From positions 1 to 62,864 of IMG/VR virus record IMGVR_UViG_3300032241_001240: DNA of 62,864 bases. One strand, 5' to 3'. Numbering within the stretch: position 1 is the stretch's first letter; each line of letters opens with the position of its first letter. The position numbers and the translations under genes were made by a program. This DNA comes from a virus. The notes under the pieces were generated by a model that ran no database searches, was not told where the DNA came from, and worked only from the letters and a program-made list of their open reading frames with translations. Shown one piece after another: positions 8,836 to 16,733 of the stretch.

Positions 8836-9490
8836 TTCCTGCCAACATTTTAATAGTTTTTTTAGCGGTCATGCAACGATCCATACTACCTTGCATACGA
8901 CTTTCGTAAATATCACGTTTGGTAGAATCTGTTACAGTTGATAATCTACGTTTATATCTAACCGCATCAACTTTATGACTGGTATAAAGATCATCTTGCT
9001 CAAACAATTGTCTTATTTCTGGGCAATTAGCAAATTTGCCACTATTTAAAAGTTTTACAACTGTTATAGCTGTTTCATAAAGGCTTATATCGTCAGCTAT
9101 TGTGTCATTTGTTAAACTGTTATATATGCTGAAAAATTGCTTACCTGCTAGGCGTGTTTTATCTTCTTTAATAAGAATTTGATAACGTCCAACCTTAACG
9201 CCATTTTGAATTCGTTCGGTTACTATAGCATCTCTTACAATTGTATTTTGTGCAGACTCTGTTATCATGTCATCTACAACATGATTGCTGAGGCTGTTTA
9301 ATCTAGTTAAAACAGATGCCATCGCATCAACATCAGCAGATGTCACTTGTCCAGGACCTGCTAATTCAACAACAGTGGATTCACTCAACGACCTGTTATT
9401 ATTTTTAGTTGGCAATTGCTCTGGGACCGTGCCTTCCATGATGCTACGTAAACGTATCATAGCATCACGCTCTTCTGGTGTTATTGTCAT
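8825..9490 (-). CDS. hypothetical protein, probably virion-related
   Basis: 221 aa from ATG 9490, preceded by GGGAGAG. Helical and charged, beginning MTITPEERDAMIRLRSIMEG. The centre has a beta segment (VKVGRYQILIKEDKTRLAGK) and a C-terminal helical region with basic residues (DAVRYKRRLSTVTDSTKRDI). It overlaps the IscA-like start by 11 bases. No family recognised. Its neighbours are core- or virion-like proteins, so an assembly role is possible but unproven. Confidence 0.55.
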   Translation of the reverse strand: MTITPEERDAMIRLRSIMEGTVPEQLPTKNNNRSLSESTVVELAGPGQVTSADVDAMASVLTRLNSLSNHVVDDMITESAQNTIVRDAIVTERIQNGVKVGRYQILIKEDKTRLAGKQFFSIYNSLTNDTIADDISLYETAITVVKLLNSGKFANCPEIRQLFEQDDLYTSHKVDAVRYKRRLSTVTDSTKRDIYESRMQGSMDRCMTAKKTIKMLAGNAN

Positions 9491-9491
9491 A

Positions 9492-9722
9492 TCAACTCTC
9501 CCATAACTCTTCTAAATCGTTAACAACAAAACAAAGAATACCTTCATGCATAAAACGAGTCAAGAATCCTCGTTTAACCAAATTGCGCGCAAGTTCTCGT
9601 TCTCGTTCATCTAATACAGCTTTTGGTAAAGGTCCAGAATGACCCCTGACTCGTTCTAATACAATATTTTCTTCATTACTAATGGGTTGTAACCAACCGC
9701 CATTTACTTCGATAAATTTCAA
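9492..9722 (-). CDS. small hypothetical protein
   Basis: 76 aa. It starts at TTG 9722 (MKFIEVNGGWLQPISNEEN), which has GGGAG eight bases upstream. The nearby ATG is in another frame that closes quickly. The middle helix LDERERELARNLVKRGFLTR followed by the short strand GILCFVVND looks like a small winged-helix-type fold, but this is only a shape impression. Packed between two genes with gaps of 1 and 3 bases. Confidence 0.55.
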   Translation of the reverse strand: MKFIEVNGGWLQPISNEENIVLERVRGHSGPLPKAVLDERERELARNLVKRGFLTRFMHEGILCFVVNDLEELWES

Positions 9723-9725
9723 GTA

Positions 9726-10469
9726 TCATGCTCCCGGTTGCTGAGGTTTCAACATAGCCTTTGCGGCGGTTATTAATGCAGCACCAAGGCCTACTGCTAC
9801 ATTGAGCTTGCTTTCTAGATCTGGTGTAACCTTACCGTGTAATGGTGTAATCTGACTTTCTAAGCCTACCATAATATCTCCTATGGTCGCAAGTCGTGCG
9901 GCATCAGGATTATTGCGATATTCTCCATTTAAATTGGCTCTAAACAATGATTCAAACATGTTAGTAGAATCAGCTTCTTCTAATATATCGTCAACAACAT
10001 CTTCATTATTAATAGCAGACCCTGCAGATTCTTCTGTTCTTTCTGCAGCAGGTTCTAACGTCGCTGGTACACTTATTCCTGCTAATTGCATGATACGATT
10101 TATAGGATTAAGAGGTTGCATACCACCCAATACATTTTCATCTAATTTTGTTAATTTTGATGTCATAACCATTTTGGTACGACCTTCTAATATAATACCT
10201 GTTGTACCATCTGGTCCATCTGGAATAGATATTTCAACTTGTTGAGATTCGTATATTGCTATTTCACCTTGTTCCCAAACAACAGGATTTTCAATAGAAA
10301 TTTCATTTATACGTAACGGATGCTTTGCTCGACGACTCCACCTATCTTGTTCGGTATTCCATAATGCAATACCCTGGTCGTTTTGCTCAGCAACAATTTT
10401 CTTAAGTCTCATGTTAGCATCCCCCGTGTTAACCTGCAAATTTTCAAAATAATCTTTGAGTGTTTTCAT
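9726..10469 (-). CDS. hypothetical phage protein with LAGI motif
   Basis: 247 aa from ATG 10469; the ATG overlaps the stop of the 52-aa ORF upstream (ATGA) and has AAGGAT before it. It begins MKTLKDYFENLQ, similar to capsid-targeting-like starts elsewhere in the window, but without a clean L/I-x-E cleavage site. A beta-rich middle (IAIYESQQVEISIPDGPDG) is followed by NRIMQLAGISVP, a short motif shared with two other proteins here. The C-terminus is helical (LESKLNVAVGLGAALITAAK). Function unknown; T4-like phage virion or assembly role suspected. Confidence 0.6.
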   Translation of the reverse strand: MKTLKDYFENLQVNTGDANMRLKKIVAEQNDQGIALWNTEQDRWSRRAKHPLRINEISIENPVVWEQGEIAIYESQQVEISIPDGPDGTTGIILEGRTKMVMTSKLTKLDENVLGGMQPLNPINRIMQLAGISVPATLEPAAERTEESAGSAINNEDVVDDILEEADSTNMFESLFRANLNGEYRNNPDAARLATIGDIMVGLESQITPLHGKVTPDLESKLNVAVGLGAALITAAKAMLKPQQPGA

Positions 10470-10624
10470 GATCTATCCTTGCTTATAGGAAATAAAGGTT
10501 TGTCCGATTGGTCATTATCAGTAGTTTGGGGTAGAGGACGTACTTCATGTTTTAATTGTCCGTCTTTACGAATGATGACAATTTCTTGAGGACCCGCTGG
10601 TCTAAACATATGATCTAATAGCAT
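10466..10624 (-). CDS. short ORF, 52 aa
   Basis: Reading frame MLLDHMFRPAGPQEIVIIRK then DGQLKHEVRPLPQTTDNDQS and DKPLFPISKDRS, ending in TGA that overlaps the next start codon as ATGA. That coupling and the codon usage support a real gene. There is no Shine-Dalgarno. A late promoter-like CATAAATA (10632-10639) ends seven bases before the ATG, so the mRNA could be almost leaderless. No family recognised. Confidence 0.6.
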   Translation of the reverse strand: MLLDHMFRPAGPQEIVIIRKDGQLKHEVRPLPQTTDNDQSDKPLFPISKDRS

Positions 10625-10631
10625 GATCTGA

Positions 10632-10639
10632 TATTTATG
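10632..10639 (-). promoter_or_regulatory. T4-type late promoter-like octamer (CATAAATA)
   Basis: Minus-strand CATAAATA. By T4 geometry transcription would begin at about 10626, only two bases before the ATG at 10624. Confidence 0.55.
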
Positions 10640-10650
10640 ACTTGATCGTT

Positions 10651-10678
10651 AAGAAAGGCGCATTTCTGCGCCTTTCTT
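10651..10678 (-). terminator. rho-independent terminator (bidirectional)
   Basis: Perfect 12-bp stem AAGAAAGGCGCA / TGCGCCTTTCTT with a 4-base loop, 26 bases past the stop of the 268-aa gene. It separates that gene from the 52-aa ORF promoter. Confidence 0.85.
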
Positions 10679-10703
10679 ATTAATATACCATTTAACCCAC
10701 GTA

Positions 10704-11510
10704 TTACGGAGTAGGTAGTGCGTTTTGATTTGGTACGTTTGGCGAACCAGCGGCTGCCAATGTAGCAACGTATGCAACTGTATTTAGATAGGTTGTATCT
10801 GCCTGATTTGTTACAAAATAATTTGGATACAAACTTACAGTCTGATTGCTCAGTGATGTTACAGATCCGCTTGCAGGTGTAAGAACACCTGAGGAATTGT
10901 AAATAACCTGACTTGTTGCATTGTCATAAACGTTTACTCCAGACGAGCTAGCTGCACCAATTGCATCAAGTAATTGATAACCAGTTGTATTGCTATCCCA
11001 ATTTGGGCTATCGTATGTCGATCCGCTTACATACCAATACTGTGTACGTTCAGTAATAAACTTAACATAATATACAGTCTGGCTACTGCTATAAAGTGAA
11101 CCAAAATTGCTGCTATAACTATAGTTGGTTGTTTGGCCAAGCTGTGTTGCTGTTAAGGCAACAGCACTTGGGTTACTTGACGTTGCATAGTTGACGCTAA
11201 CTGCAACAGGATTTACATTCTGTGCAAAAAGCTGTGTAAGCAGGTTTAGGTTGTACTGCTGAGTAAAAGCAGTCTGATACGCTGCTGCTGTATTATAAGT
11301 CTGTGCAGTTCCTGTTCCGTCAATAACGGTTACAGGCTGCCAGGTGCTGTAACCTTGCTGAGTATAAAGCAAATTGATCGGGGTATCAACGTTGGTCTGG
11401 AAGCATGGTACCAAAGTAGCAATGGTGAAAAAATCCATACTACCTGTGAGGAAGTTACCTCCAAGAGCTCCACCGTTAACTTTGTTAGATGTGCCTGTAT
11501 TGTAGGCCAT
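10704..11510 (-). CDS. putative abundant virion structural protein
   Basis: 268 aa from ATG 11510 with an AAGGAG site. Very low charge, rich in Ser, Thr, Asn, Tyr and Val, with repeated beta-like segments (NYATSSNPSAVALTATQLGQ, YSSSQTVYYVKFITERTQYW, VTSLSNQTVSLYPNYFV). It is its own unit: late promoter-like octamer at 11553-11560 and a strong terminator at 10651-10678. This suggests high, independent expression, as for a decoration, fibre or other major virion protein. No specific family identified. Confidence 0.65.
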   Translation of the reverse strand: MAYNTGTSNKVNGGALGGNFLTGSMDFFTIATLVPCFQTNVDTPINLLYTQQGYSTWQPVTVIDGTGTAQTYNTAAAYQTAFTQQYNLNLLTQLFAQNVNPVAVSVNYATSSNPSAVALTATQLGQTTNYSYSSNFGSLYSSSQTVYYVKFITERTQYWYVSGSTYDSPNWDSNTTGYQLLDAIGAASSSGVNVYDNATSQVIYNSSGVLTPASGSVTSLSNQTVSLYPNYFVTNQADTTYLNTVAYVATLAAAGSPNVPNQNALPTP

Positions 11511-11552
11511 AGTGTGTTCTCCTTAATAAAGTGCAAACTTTGTTTTGCGAGT

Positions 11553-11560
11553 TATTTATT
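11553..11560 (-). promoter_or_regulatory. T4-type late promoter-like octamer (AATAAATA)
   Basis: Minus-strand AATAAATA, 42 bases before ATG 11510. Together with the terminator at 10651-10678 it frames a single-gene transcription unit. Confidence 0.55.
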
Positions 11561-11572
11561 CCAAAATGTTTT

Positions 11573-11770
11573 TTAGCTGCGTTTAGCCTTTTTCTTTTTA
11601 ATTTTTGATTGTTTTGGGGGTAAAGTGCCAGCAGGACCGAAAAAGCTTTGACCAGCAGGCATCCTACGTATGACCGGCATCATAGGACCGCCAGCCCCGG
11701 GGATGCTTGCAATGCTACCGGCAGATGTACTTCCACCAGAAGCATATTCTAATAATTCTCGAATTTTCAT
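11573..11770 (-). CDS. small basic protein, candidate internal head/core peptide
   Basis: 65 aa from ATG 11770 (AAAGGAT site). It starts MKIRELLEYASGG, much like the capsid-targeting-like starts at 4750 and 36603, followed by a Gly/Pro/Met-rich linker and a strongly basic tail (KQSKIKKKKAKRS). The ATG overlaps the stop of the following upstream gene (11767-11770). A basic, short, possibly protease-trimmed protein fits a DNA-associated internal head or prohead-core peptide. That role is inference. Confidence 0.6.
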   Translation of the reverse strand: MKIRELLEYASGGSTSAGSIASIPGAGGPMMPVIRRMPAGQSFFGPAGTLPPKQSKIKKKKAKRS

Positions 11771-13563
11771 ATTAATATTATCCTTTTGGTTTTGTTTTCT
11801 CTAATAGCACGCCGATAACCTAGGTGAGCCCAGCTTATGTGGTATTCTTTTAACATTTTATCGATTTTGTTAAATGTTGATTCTTTCATTTCGGTAACTT
11901 TTGGTGCGGTACTTATCAAAGTTACAAGAGATTTCTTTTGTTTGTCATCTAATTCTTTAGAGTTGTTTATATCAAACTTTATAGAGTTTTTGGCTCTTTG
12001 AGATATCTGGCCTTGCGTCTTGATAATTTCTTTGGCGCTATCAAAATCGCCAGCATCTAACGCTTTAGACATTTTTATAATAAATGTATTTTCATCGTCT
12101 GGTGCAGATTGTGACACCGAGTTATCTGAAGTTTCTGGTTCAATTTTTTTCTCAAGCTCGGGAAGTTTTTCTTTCCAAAAATCATCAAATGCTTTTTCGC
12201 CTTTTCTTTTAAATATTTCTTTAGCTTCTGAATCTAAAGATTCAATGCCACTAACAAACGGAACCTCTATATTATCGTCAGATTCGCCGCTAGCTAAACC
12301 TTTCATTGTTGCATCAACATCTTCTGGAGATAAACCGGCTTTGGTCATAAGATCGCGAATATCTTCGTCAGACATGCCTAAATTGGCCATCATTTCCGCA
12401 ACATCGACACTATCAGTTGGCCTGCCAGCTTGATTCCAAATCTTCATTAATTTGCCGGCACCAAATTGTAATGTTAAGTCACTCCATAATCCTTCCATAA
12501 CCGCTTGAGGTAATCGTTGAGTTTCTGCAGTTGATTTACGACCATTGACTTCTCCAGCAGCACTTCCGAGACCTTCGGCAGCCGCTCTAACAACAGTACC
12601 GATATGTTGCACACTGTCTACAAATGCTTGTTGTTCAATTTCGTTAGCAACCGCTTTTCCTGCTGCTTCATTAAGTTGATCAATGTAATCGGCACTCTGT
12701 AAATGCTGACTGAATTTTAATAATTCTTGATAAGCGGTGCCAATTTTTGTTGGATCGCCAAAGTCAGTTACCAATTGTTTTAGATGTTGATAATCTTTTG
12801 CGTCGGTCATTACATCTGGCAAATGAAATTCTGATGCAACTCCGTGTATGTTCTGACTTGCATTTATTGATACATGAACTACATCCGGAGCAACGGTATT
12901 ACCTGTTACATTCAATCCTTGGGCCCACCCTACAATAGACCCAACAATGTGACCAGCTAAATATCCAAAAGCGGCTGTTTTAATACCTTTACCTAATGCT
13001 GTGCTTAATTTTTCTCCTTTAAGCAATTCTGCACCGCCTTTAAGAAGAAACCCTACAATAGGTACACTAGCTGGGCCAAGCAACAAGCTTGAAGCAGCAA
13101 CAATAATACCGATAATAGCCGATTGCCAAACAGGGTGAGCTTTAGCTGAATTACCTAATTGATCTACAAAATTTAATATTTGTTGACCTTTTTCAGTTTG
13201 TCCAAGTTTCGACTTTATATTTCCTTTTAATTGTTCAAATTTTTGATCAAATCCTTTAACAGGGGTAGAATTTTGTAATGATGTACCAAATTTATTTAAA
13301 ACACCGTTAACCTTGACCAATGCATCTTTTGGTAAACTAACAGACTTACCAAAATTTGTTTTAAGGCCTTTTTCTTTACTGAGATTCTCAGCATTTTTAA
13401 ACAGTTGTTCGATTTGATCGTTTGAAAGCTCTGCCTCTGTTATAATTCTAATATTTCGCAGTAAAGGCATGGTATCTAATTCAATGCTTTCAAATAAAAA
13501 TTTGTTAGCTGGGGTCAAGTCTTCCCATCCATATTGCTTGTATGCCCATTGATGCTTTTTCAT
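11767..13563 (-). CDS. putative virion protein with glycine-zipper membrane segments
   Basis: 598 aa from ATG 13563, preceded by GGAGGGAG. Residues ~147-177 (QSAIIGIIVAASSLLLGPAS, then VPIVGFLL) and ~196-216 (AAFGYLAGHIVGSIVGWAQG) are hydrophobic, Gly/Ala-rich and could span or insert into a membrane. The remainder is charged helix. RIITEAELS near residue 39-46 contains an I-x-E/A site. Cyanophage- and pelagiphage-like genomes carry similar large proteins of unknown role. A virion protein delivered to the cell envelope is a reasonable guess, not shown. Its ATG shares one base with the stop of the previous gene (TAATG). Confidence 0.6.
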   Translation of the reverse strand: MKKHQWAYKQYGWEDLTPANKFLFESIELDTMPLLRNIRIITEAELSNDQIEQLFKNAENLSKEKGLKTNFGKSVSLPKDALVKVNGVLNKFGTSLQNSTPVKGFDQKFEQLKGNIKSKLGQTEKGQQILNFVDQLGNSAKAHPVWQSAIIGIIVAASSLLLGPASVPIVGFLLKGGAELLKGEKLSTALGKGIKTAAFGYLAGHIVGSIVGWAQGLNVTGNTVAPDVVHVSINASQNIHGVASEFHLPDVMTDAKDYQHLKQLVTDFGDPTKIGTAYQELLKFSQHLQSADYIDQLNEAAGKAVANEIEQQAFVDSVQHIGTVVRAAAEGLGSAAGEVNGRKSTAETQRLPQAVMEGLWSDLTLQFGAGKLMKIWNQAGRPTDSVDVAEMMANLGMSDEDIRDLMTKAGLSPEDVDATMKGLASGESDDNIEVPFVSGIESLDSEAKEIFKRKGEKAFDDFWKEKLPELEKKIEPETSDNSVSQSAPDDENTFIIKMSKALDAGDFDSAKEIIKTQGQISQRAKNSIKFDINNSKELDDKQKKSLVTLISTAPKVTEMKESTFNKIDKMLKEYHISWAHLGYRRAIRENKTKRIILI

Positions 13564-14255
13564 TACACAACTCCCTCCTTGCTAGCCAAATAAGTTTTTA
13601 TTTTATCAACAGCTTGCTTGATTTGTTCTGGATTTTCACTAGGTCCGGAACCTGTTGTGGGAGATTTCTCAGGTTCTGCTGTTTTGGTAGCTGCTGTAGG
13701 TGTAGGTGTTTGACTTTGGGGCTGTTTTTCGTTATCGGCAGCAGCGCTTTGTTCAATATAAGATAAACCGTCAATAACGGCAGTTGCAATAGCTTTTGAT
13801 AGATATTGTCTAGTTTGTTTGTCAATTGTTGCTGATATAAACCCAGTGTTGTTTTTAATTGTTGCACCGCTTAATGGGAGTGTAGGTTTTACAGTGTCAG
13901 CTGGTAATGTACGAAATAGTTGTTTGAGATTATTAGTGACTATCGGATTTTTAAGAGCTCTGTCTATGTCATTATCTGTAAATCCACTATGTTTTGCAAA
14001 GTCGTATAAATTTTTATACGAAAGTTTTGCCCACATCCAATCTTTGTTTGATTTTTGAGTTTGTTGTGGTACCGTAGCAGAATATTTAGATCGCAATTGA
14101 CTTGCGAGTTGTGCCGTTAATTCTTGGCCGCGTTGCTTAACGGGGTTTCCTAAACTTTGTACCCAATTTTTAATACTGTCTAATATACCTTCGTGTATGA
14201 TAGAATAACGATCTCCTACAAGATCGAGATAATGACGCATTTCATCAGTACTCAT
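13563..14255 (-). CDS. hypothetical protein
   Basis: 230 aa from ATG 14255 (AGGAAAG site), overlapping the upstream gene by four bases (ATGA). The N-terminal two thirds are helical (LDSIKNWVQSLGNPVKQRGQ, YKNLYDFAKHSGFTDNDIDR). Residues ~165-205 form a Pro/Thr/Ser/Gln-rich low-complexity linker, and the end is a short helix (IKQAVDKIKTYLASKEGVV). It is translationally coupled to the membrane-segment protein downstream, so the two may act together. No family recognised. Confidence 0.55.
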   Translation of the reverse strand: MSTDEMRHYLDLVGDRYSIIHEGILDSIKNWVQSLGNPVKQRGQELTAQLASQLRSKYSATVPQQTQKSNKDWMWAKLSYKNLYDFAKHSGFTDNDIDRALKNPIVTNNLKQLFRTLPADTVKPTLPLSGATIKNNTGFISATIDKQTRQYLSKAIATAVIDGLSYIEQSAAADNEKQPQSQTPTPTAATKTAEPEKSPTTGSGPSENPEQIKQAVDKIKTYLASKEGVV

Positions 14256-14497
14256 CGGTCTTTCCTAATCTCTTTTATTTTTCTGGTAAATTTACGATCA
14301 TCTTCGCTCATAATACTACGATATAGCCTCTTGACAAGATCATCTGCTTGTTCAGTTGGATAGCTCTCTCTAATAAGATGCACTAGATTGACAGCACTAG
14401 CTATAAGGTGAGTAGCACGGCTTTCAATAACAGTGTGCTTGTTTTTTGCCGGTATAATAGCATCAAGCTCATCTATGAAATTTTTAATCGAATCCAC
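14252..14497 (-). CDS. small helical protein, capsid-targeting-like start
   Basis: 81 aa, GTG start at 14497 with AGGAAGG four bases upstream. It begins MDSIKNFIDELDAI, where I-D-E resembles the I-x-E end of the T4 capsid-targeting peptide. The rest is helical and basic at the end (FTRKIKEIRKDR). It is the first gene of the chain 14497 to 11573, each coupled by 1-4 base overlaps. Its late promoter is one half of the palindrome at 14522-14556. Confidence 0.55.
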   Translation of the reverse strand: MDSIKNFIDELDAIIPAKNKHTVIESRATHLIASAVNLVHLIRESYPTEQADDLVKRLYRSIMSEDDRKFTRKIKEIRKDR

Positions 14498-14521
14498 AGT
14501 ACCTTCCTAATTAATCGTGAG

Positions 14522-14556
14522 GTATTTATGCATTGATACACCAAATGCATAAATAC
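14522..14556. promoter_or_regulatory. 13-bp inverted repeat forming two divergent late promoters
   Basis: GTATTTATGCATT and AATGCATAAATAC form a perfect inverted repeat with a 9-base centre. Each arm carries CATAAATA in the outward direction (14523-14530 minus, 14548-14555 plus). The element therefore places a T4-type late promoter in front of both divergent genes, 14497 and 14579. In RNA it would form a strong hairpin only if read through. Confidence 0.65.
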
Positions 14557-14578
14557 TTGGTTACTTCGGAGTATAACA

Positions 14579-15319
14579 ATGAGTCAATATACCGCAGCAG
14601 ATTTTAGAATCCTCGCTAATAAACTAAACGAATACACGTTCAATGAGGACGCCGATGACGATTCTGCTCCACAAGGCGATAATCAACCCATTGATAAAAT
14701 GTTAACCAAACCTGCTGGCATTCAGAAAATAACAGGAAGCTTAGACGTTGACGCACTTGTTAACAAGTTGAATATACCATCTAATCTTCAAAATGATTTT
14801 AAAAGTGCAGTCAGTTCTCTGCAGGACGATAACCCAACATTGAATGCTAACCAGGCAATGGCACTTGCTACAGCATTTGATCACATCCTTGCAGATAATT
14901 CTGCCGAAAAAAACTCTGTGGTATCTGACCTAAACAATGTATCAGCTGCAGAAGTAACAGAAGGTGATGACGATATTGATAATAGAAATATCAATATCGA
15001 ATCTGTAATTAAATCTATTAAATCAGCAAGCAACGTTAGTCCGGTAGCTAAATTACAGGCAGTTAAACTGGTTGATCATCTTACAAAAGGCGTTCATGGT
15101 AAACACAAAAATGGCGGTATCAGCCATGTACTGTCTGGTATAGTTACTGCAATTACCTCGGCTCAGCAAGGCAACGAAAGTGATGCGTTAAAACATATCG
15201 CATCAATGGTCAATCATACCGAAGGCGACAAACATGCTATCGACAGCAAAGAATTCCCTAATATAGTTGTTACATTGATGCTTTTAGTTGGTGATTTGTT
15301 ACAGCACACAGAAGAATAA
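14579..15319 (+). CDS. hypothetical helical protein
   Basis: 246 aa from ATG 14579, with CGGAG upstream and a late promoter-like octamer at 14548-14555. Acidic N-terminal ~50 residues, then helical repeats (LVNKLNIPSNLQNDFKSAVS, ALATAFDHILADNSAEKNSV) and a C-terminal region with GVHGKHKNGGISHVLSGIVT and a hydrophobic final helix. No family recognised. The late promoter and neighbours suggest a virion or assembly protein. Its stop abuts the stop of the convergent helicase gene. Confidence 0.6.
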   Translation: MSQYTAADFRILANKLNEYTFNEDADDDSAPQGDNQPIDKMLTKPAGIQKITGSLDVDALVNKLNIPSNLQNDFKSAVSSLQDDNPTLNANQAMALATAFDHILADNSAEKNSVVSDLNNVSAAEVTEGDDDIDNRNINIESVIKSIKSASNVSPVAKLQAVKLVDHLTKGVHGKHKNGGISHVLSGIVTAITSAQQGNESDALKHIASMVNHTEGDKHAIDSKEFPNIVVTLMLLVGDLLQHTEE

Positions 15320-16732
15320 TTAACGTCTAACCAGTGATGTTAACGCACTGAGATCTTTGATACTTTTATTCTGATCTAATACTTTTGTTTCTGTTTCAGC
15401 TTTCTTTGCTGCTGCGGTATTCTTCCTGCGTAAATCTGCAAATACATCAGCGGTAGTACCCACATTCGATATCATAGATTGTCCGTCGCCATCTCCATCA
15501 AATATACGCAATGTGTTTGGGTCAAATCCTAGATTAACTTTGCTACCAACACCACTCGACGAGCGTGTTTTCAAAAACTGTACCTGATATTGACCACGTT
15601 CCTTCATCGCAGCACTGGCAAAAATAGATATAACGTTGTCAGCTGTTTGAATTTTTGAAATCCCTCCTGAAATATGACTGTGATCATGTTCTTGCTCTTG
15701 AACAGCAGACCTGTTTAATTGTGCGGCGGTCATACCTAATAACTGCCGATCAACCATCAAACCTCGCAATTCTTCTGTGACAAATTTGTCTTTAACAAAT
15801 AAGTTGCTAGGATCAATTTTCTTGTTATTTGGGAATAACAAATCTAAATAATCAACAACCAATGCATCTGGCCGTTTACCTGTTTCAATTTCATATGTTT
15901 TGAGATATGCTTTGATATCGTTACATGTACTACCTTGCGGCATCTGTTTAATATGCAAACTACCACTTTTATGACTTGCTTGTTTAACACGTATTTCAAC
16001 TTCGTCAATTTTGCGAAAAATTTCTTTAGTCGATACCTCACTGATCATACTGTCCATACGCATTGAACATAATTCTTCGCTTAATTCTAGAGATATGTAG
16101 ATTACGTTCAAACCCTGTTTGATAAAATTTATTGCTAAATTTTGCAAAAACACACTTTTACCTGTGCCGCTTGCGCCGCACCATATAGTAATTTCGCCTC
16201 GATTAACTCCGCCGTATAATTTATCATCTACATCTTTCCAGCCTGTGCTAATTTGACCGTTGTTATTTTTGATTCTCATTAATCTAGCACGAGGGTCTTC
16301 AAAATAATTGGTACCAATATCGCTTTGTAGGCTAATCAGAATAGCGTCTCTAACTAATTTTTCTACCTCACTATAATTACCTTTTTCAATTAAATCTACG
16401 GCATTTAGAACGGCATCTGCTAAAGCACGATTTTTACAAAATTCTTCTATTTCATCTAAAAACGCATCTTGATGCTGTATCGTGATATTTTCAATTCTAG
16501 AGAAATTTATTCCGGTCTCTGCTGTTACCTGCTCAAATTTTGGCAAGACCCTGTATTTCTCAGCATGAGACATGATGTATCTCACAGCAGGTCTAAATTT
16601 ATTAATGAAGTATTTTGCATTGATAATATTCTGACATTGTGCAAAAATTTCTTCGCTGCTCAACAGCACGTCTATCAAAAGTTTTTGCTTATCTTCGGTA
16701 TATTCTTTAATTTCGGCCGGCTCTTTTGTCAT
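15320..16732 (-). CDS. gp41: replicative DNA helicase (T4 gp41 / DnaB-like)
   Basis: 470 aa. RecA-fold helicase with Walker A GASGTGKS (186-193), Walker B ALVVDYLDLL (~290-299), the DnaB-type motif SLELSEE (~214-220) and QLNRSAVQ (motif H4 region). The N-terminal ~150 residues are the helical domain used for hexamer formation and primase contact. It unwinds the lagging-strand template ahead of the fork. It lies directly upstream on the map of the primase gene, one base apart (16732/16734), as expected for a primosome pair. ATG 16732 has GAGGAT. Uninterrupted by inteins here, although helicase genes of related phages often carry them. Confidence 0.93.
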   Translation of the reverse strand: MTKEPAEIKEYTEDKQKLLIDVLLSSEEIFAQCQNIINAKYFINKFRPAVRYIMSHAEKYRVLPKFEQVTAETGINFSRIENITIQHQDAFLDEIEEFCKNRALADAVLNAVDLIEKGNYSEVEKLVRDAILISLQSDIGTNYFEDPRARLMRIKNNNGQISTGWKDVDDKLYGGVNRGEITIWCGASGTGKSVFLQNLAINFIKQGLNVIYISLELSEELCSMRMDSMISEVSTKEIFRKIDEVEIRVKQASHKSGSLHIKQMPQGSTCNDIKAYLKTYEIETGKRPDALVVDYLDLLFPNNKKIDPSNLFVKDKFVTEELRGLMVDRQLLGMTAAQLNRSAVQEQEHDHSHISGGISKIQTADNVISIFASAAMKERGQYQVQFLKTRSSSGVGSKVNLGFDPNTLRIFDGDGDGQSMISNVGTTADVFADLRRKNTAAAKKAETETKVLDQNKSIKDLSALTSLVRR

Positions 16733-16733
16733 C

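Noticed and set aside
14522-14556. Replication origin at the inverted repeat
   Set aside because: No iterons or helicase-loader sites nearby; the arms coincide with promoter octamers, which explains it better.
15844-16041. 65-aa minus-strand ORF within the helicase gene
   Set aside because: Shifted frame of a strongly recognised gene, no start signal.
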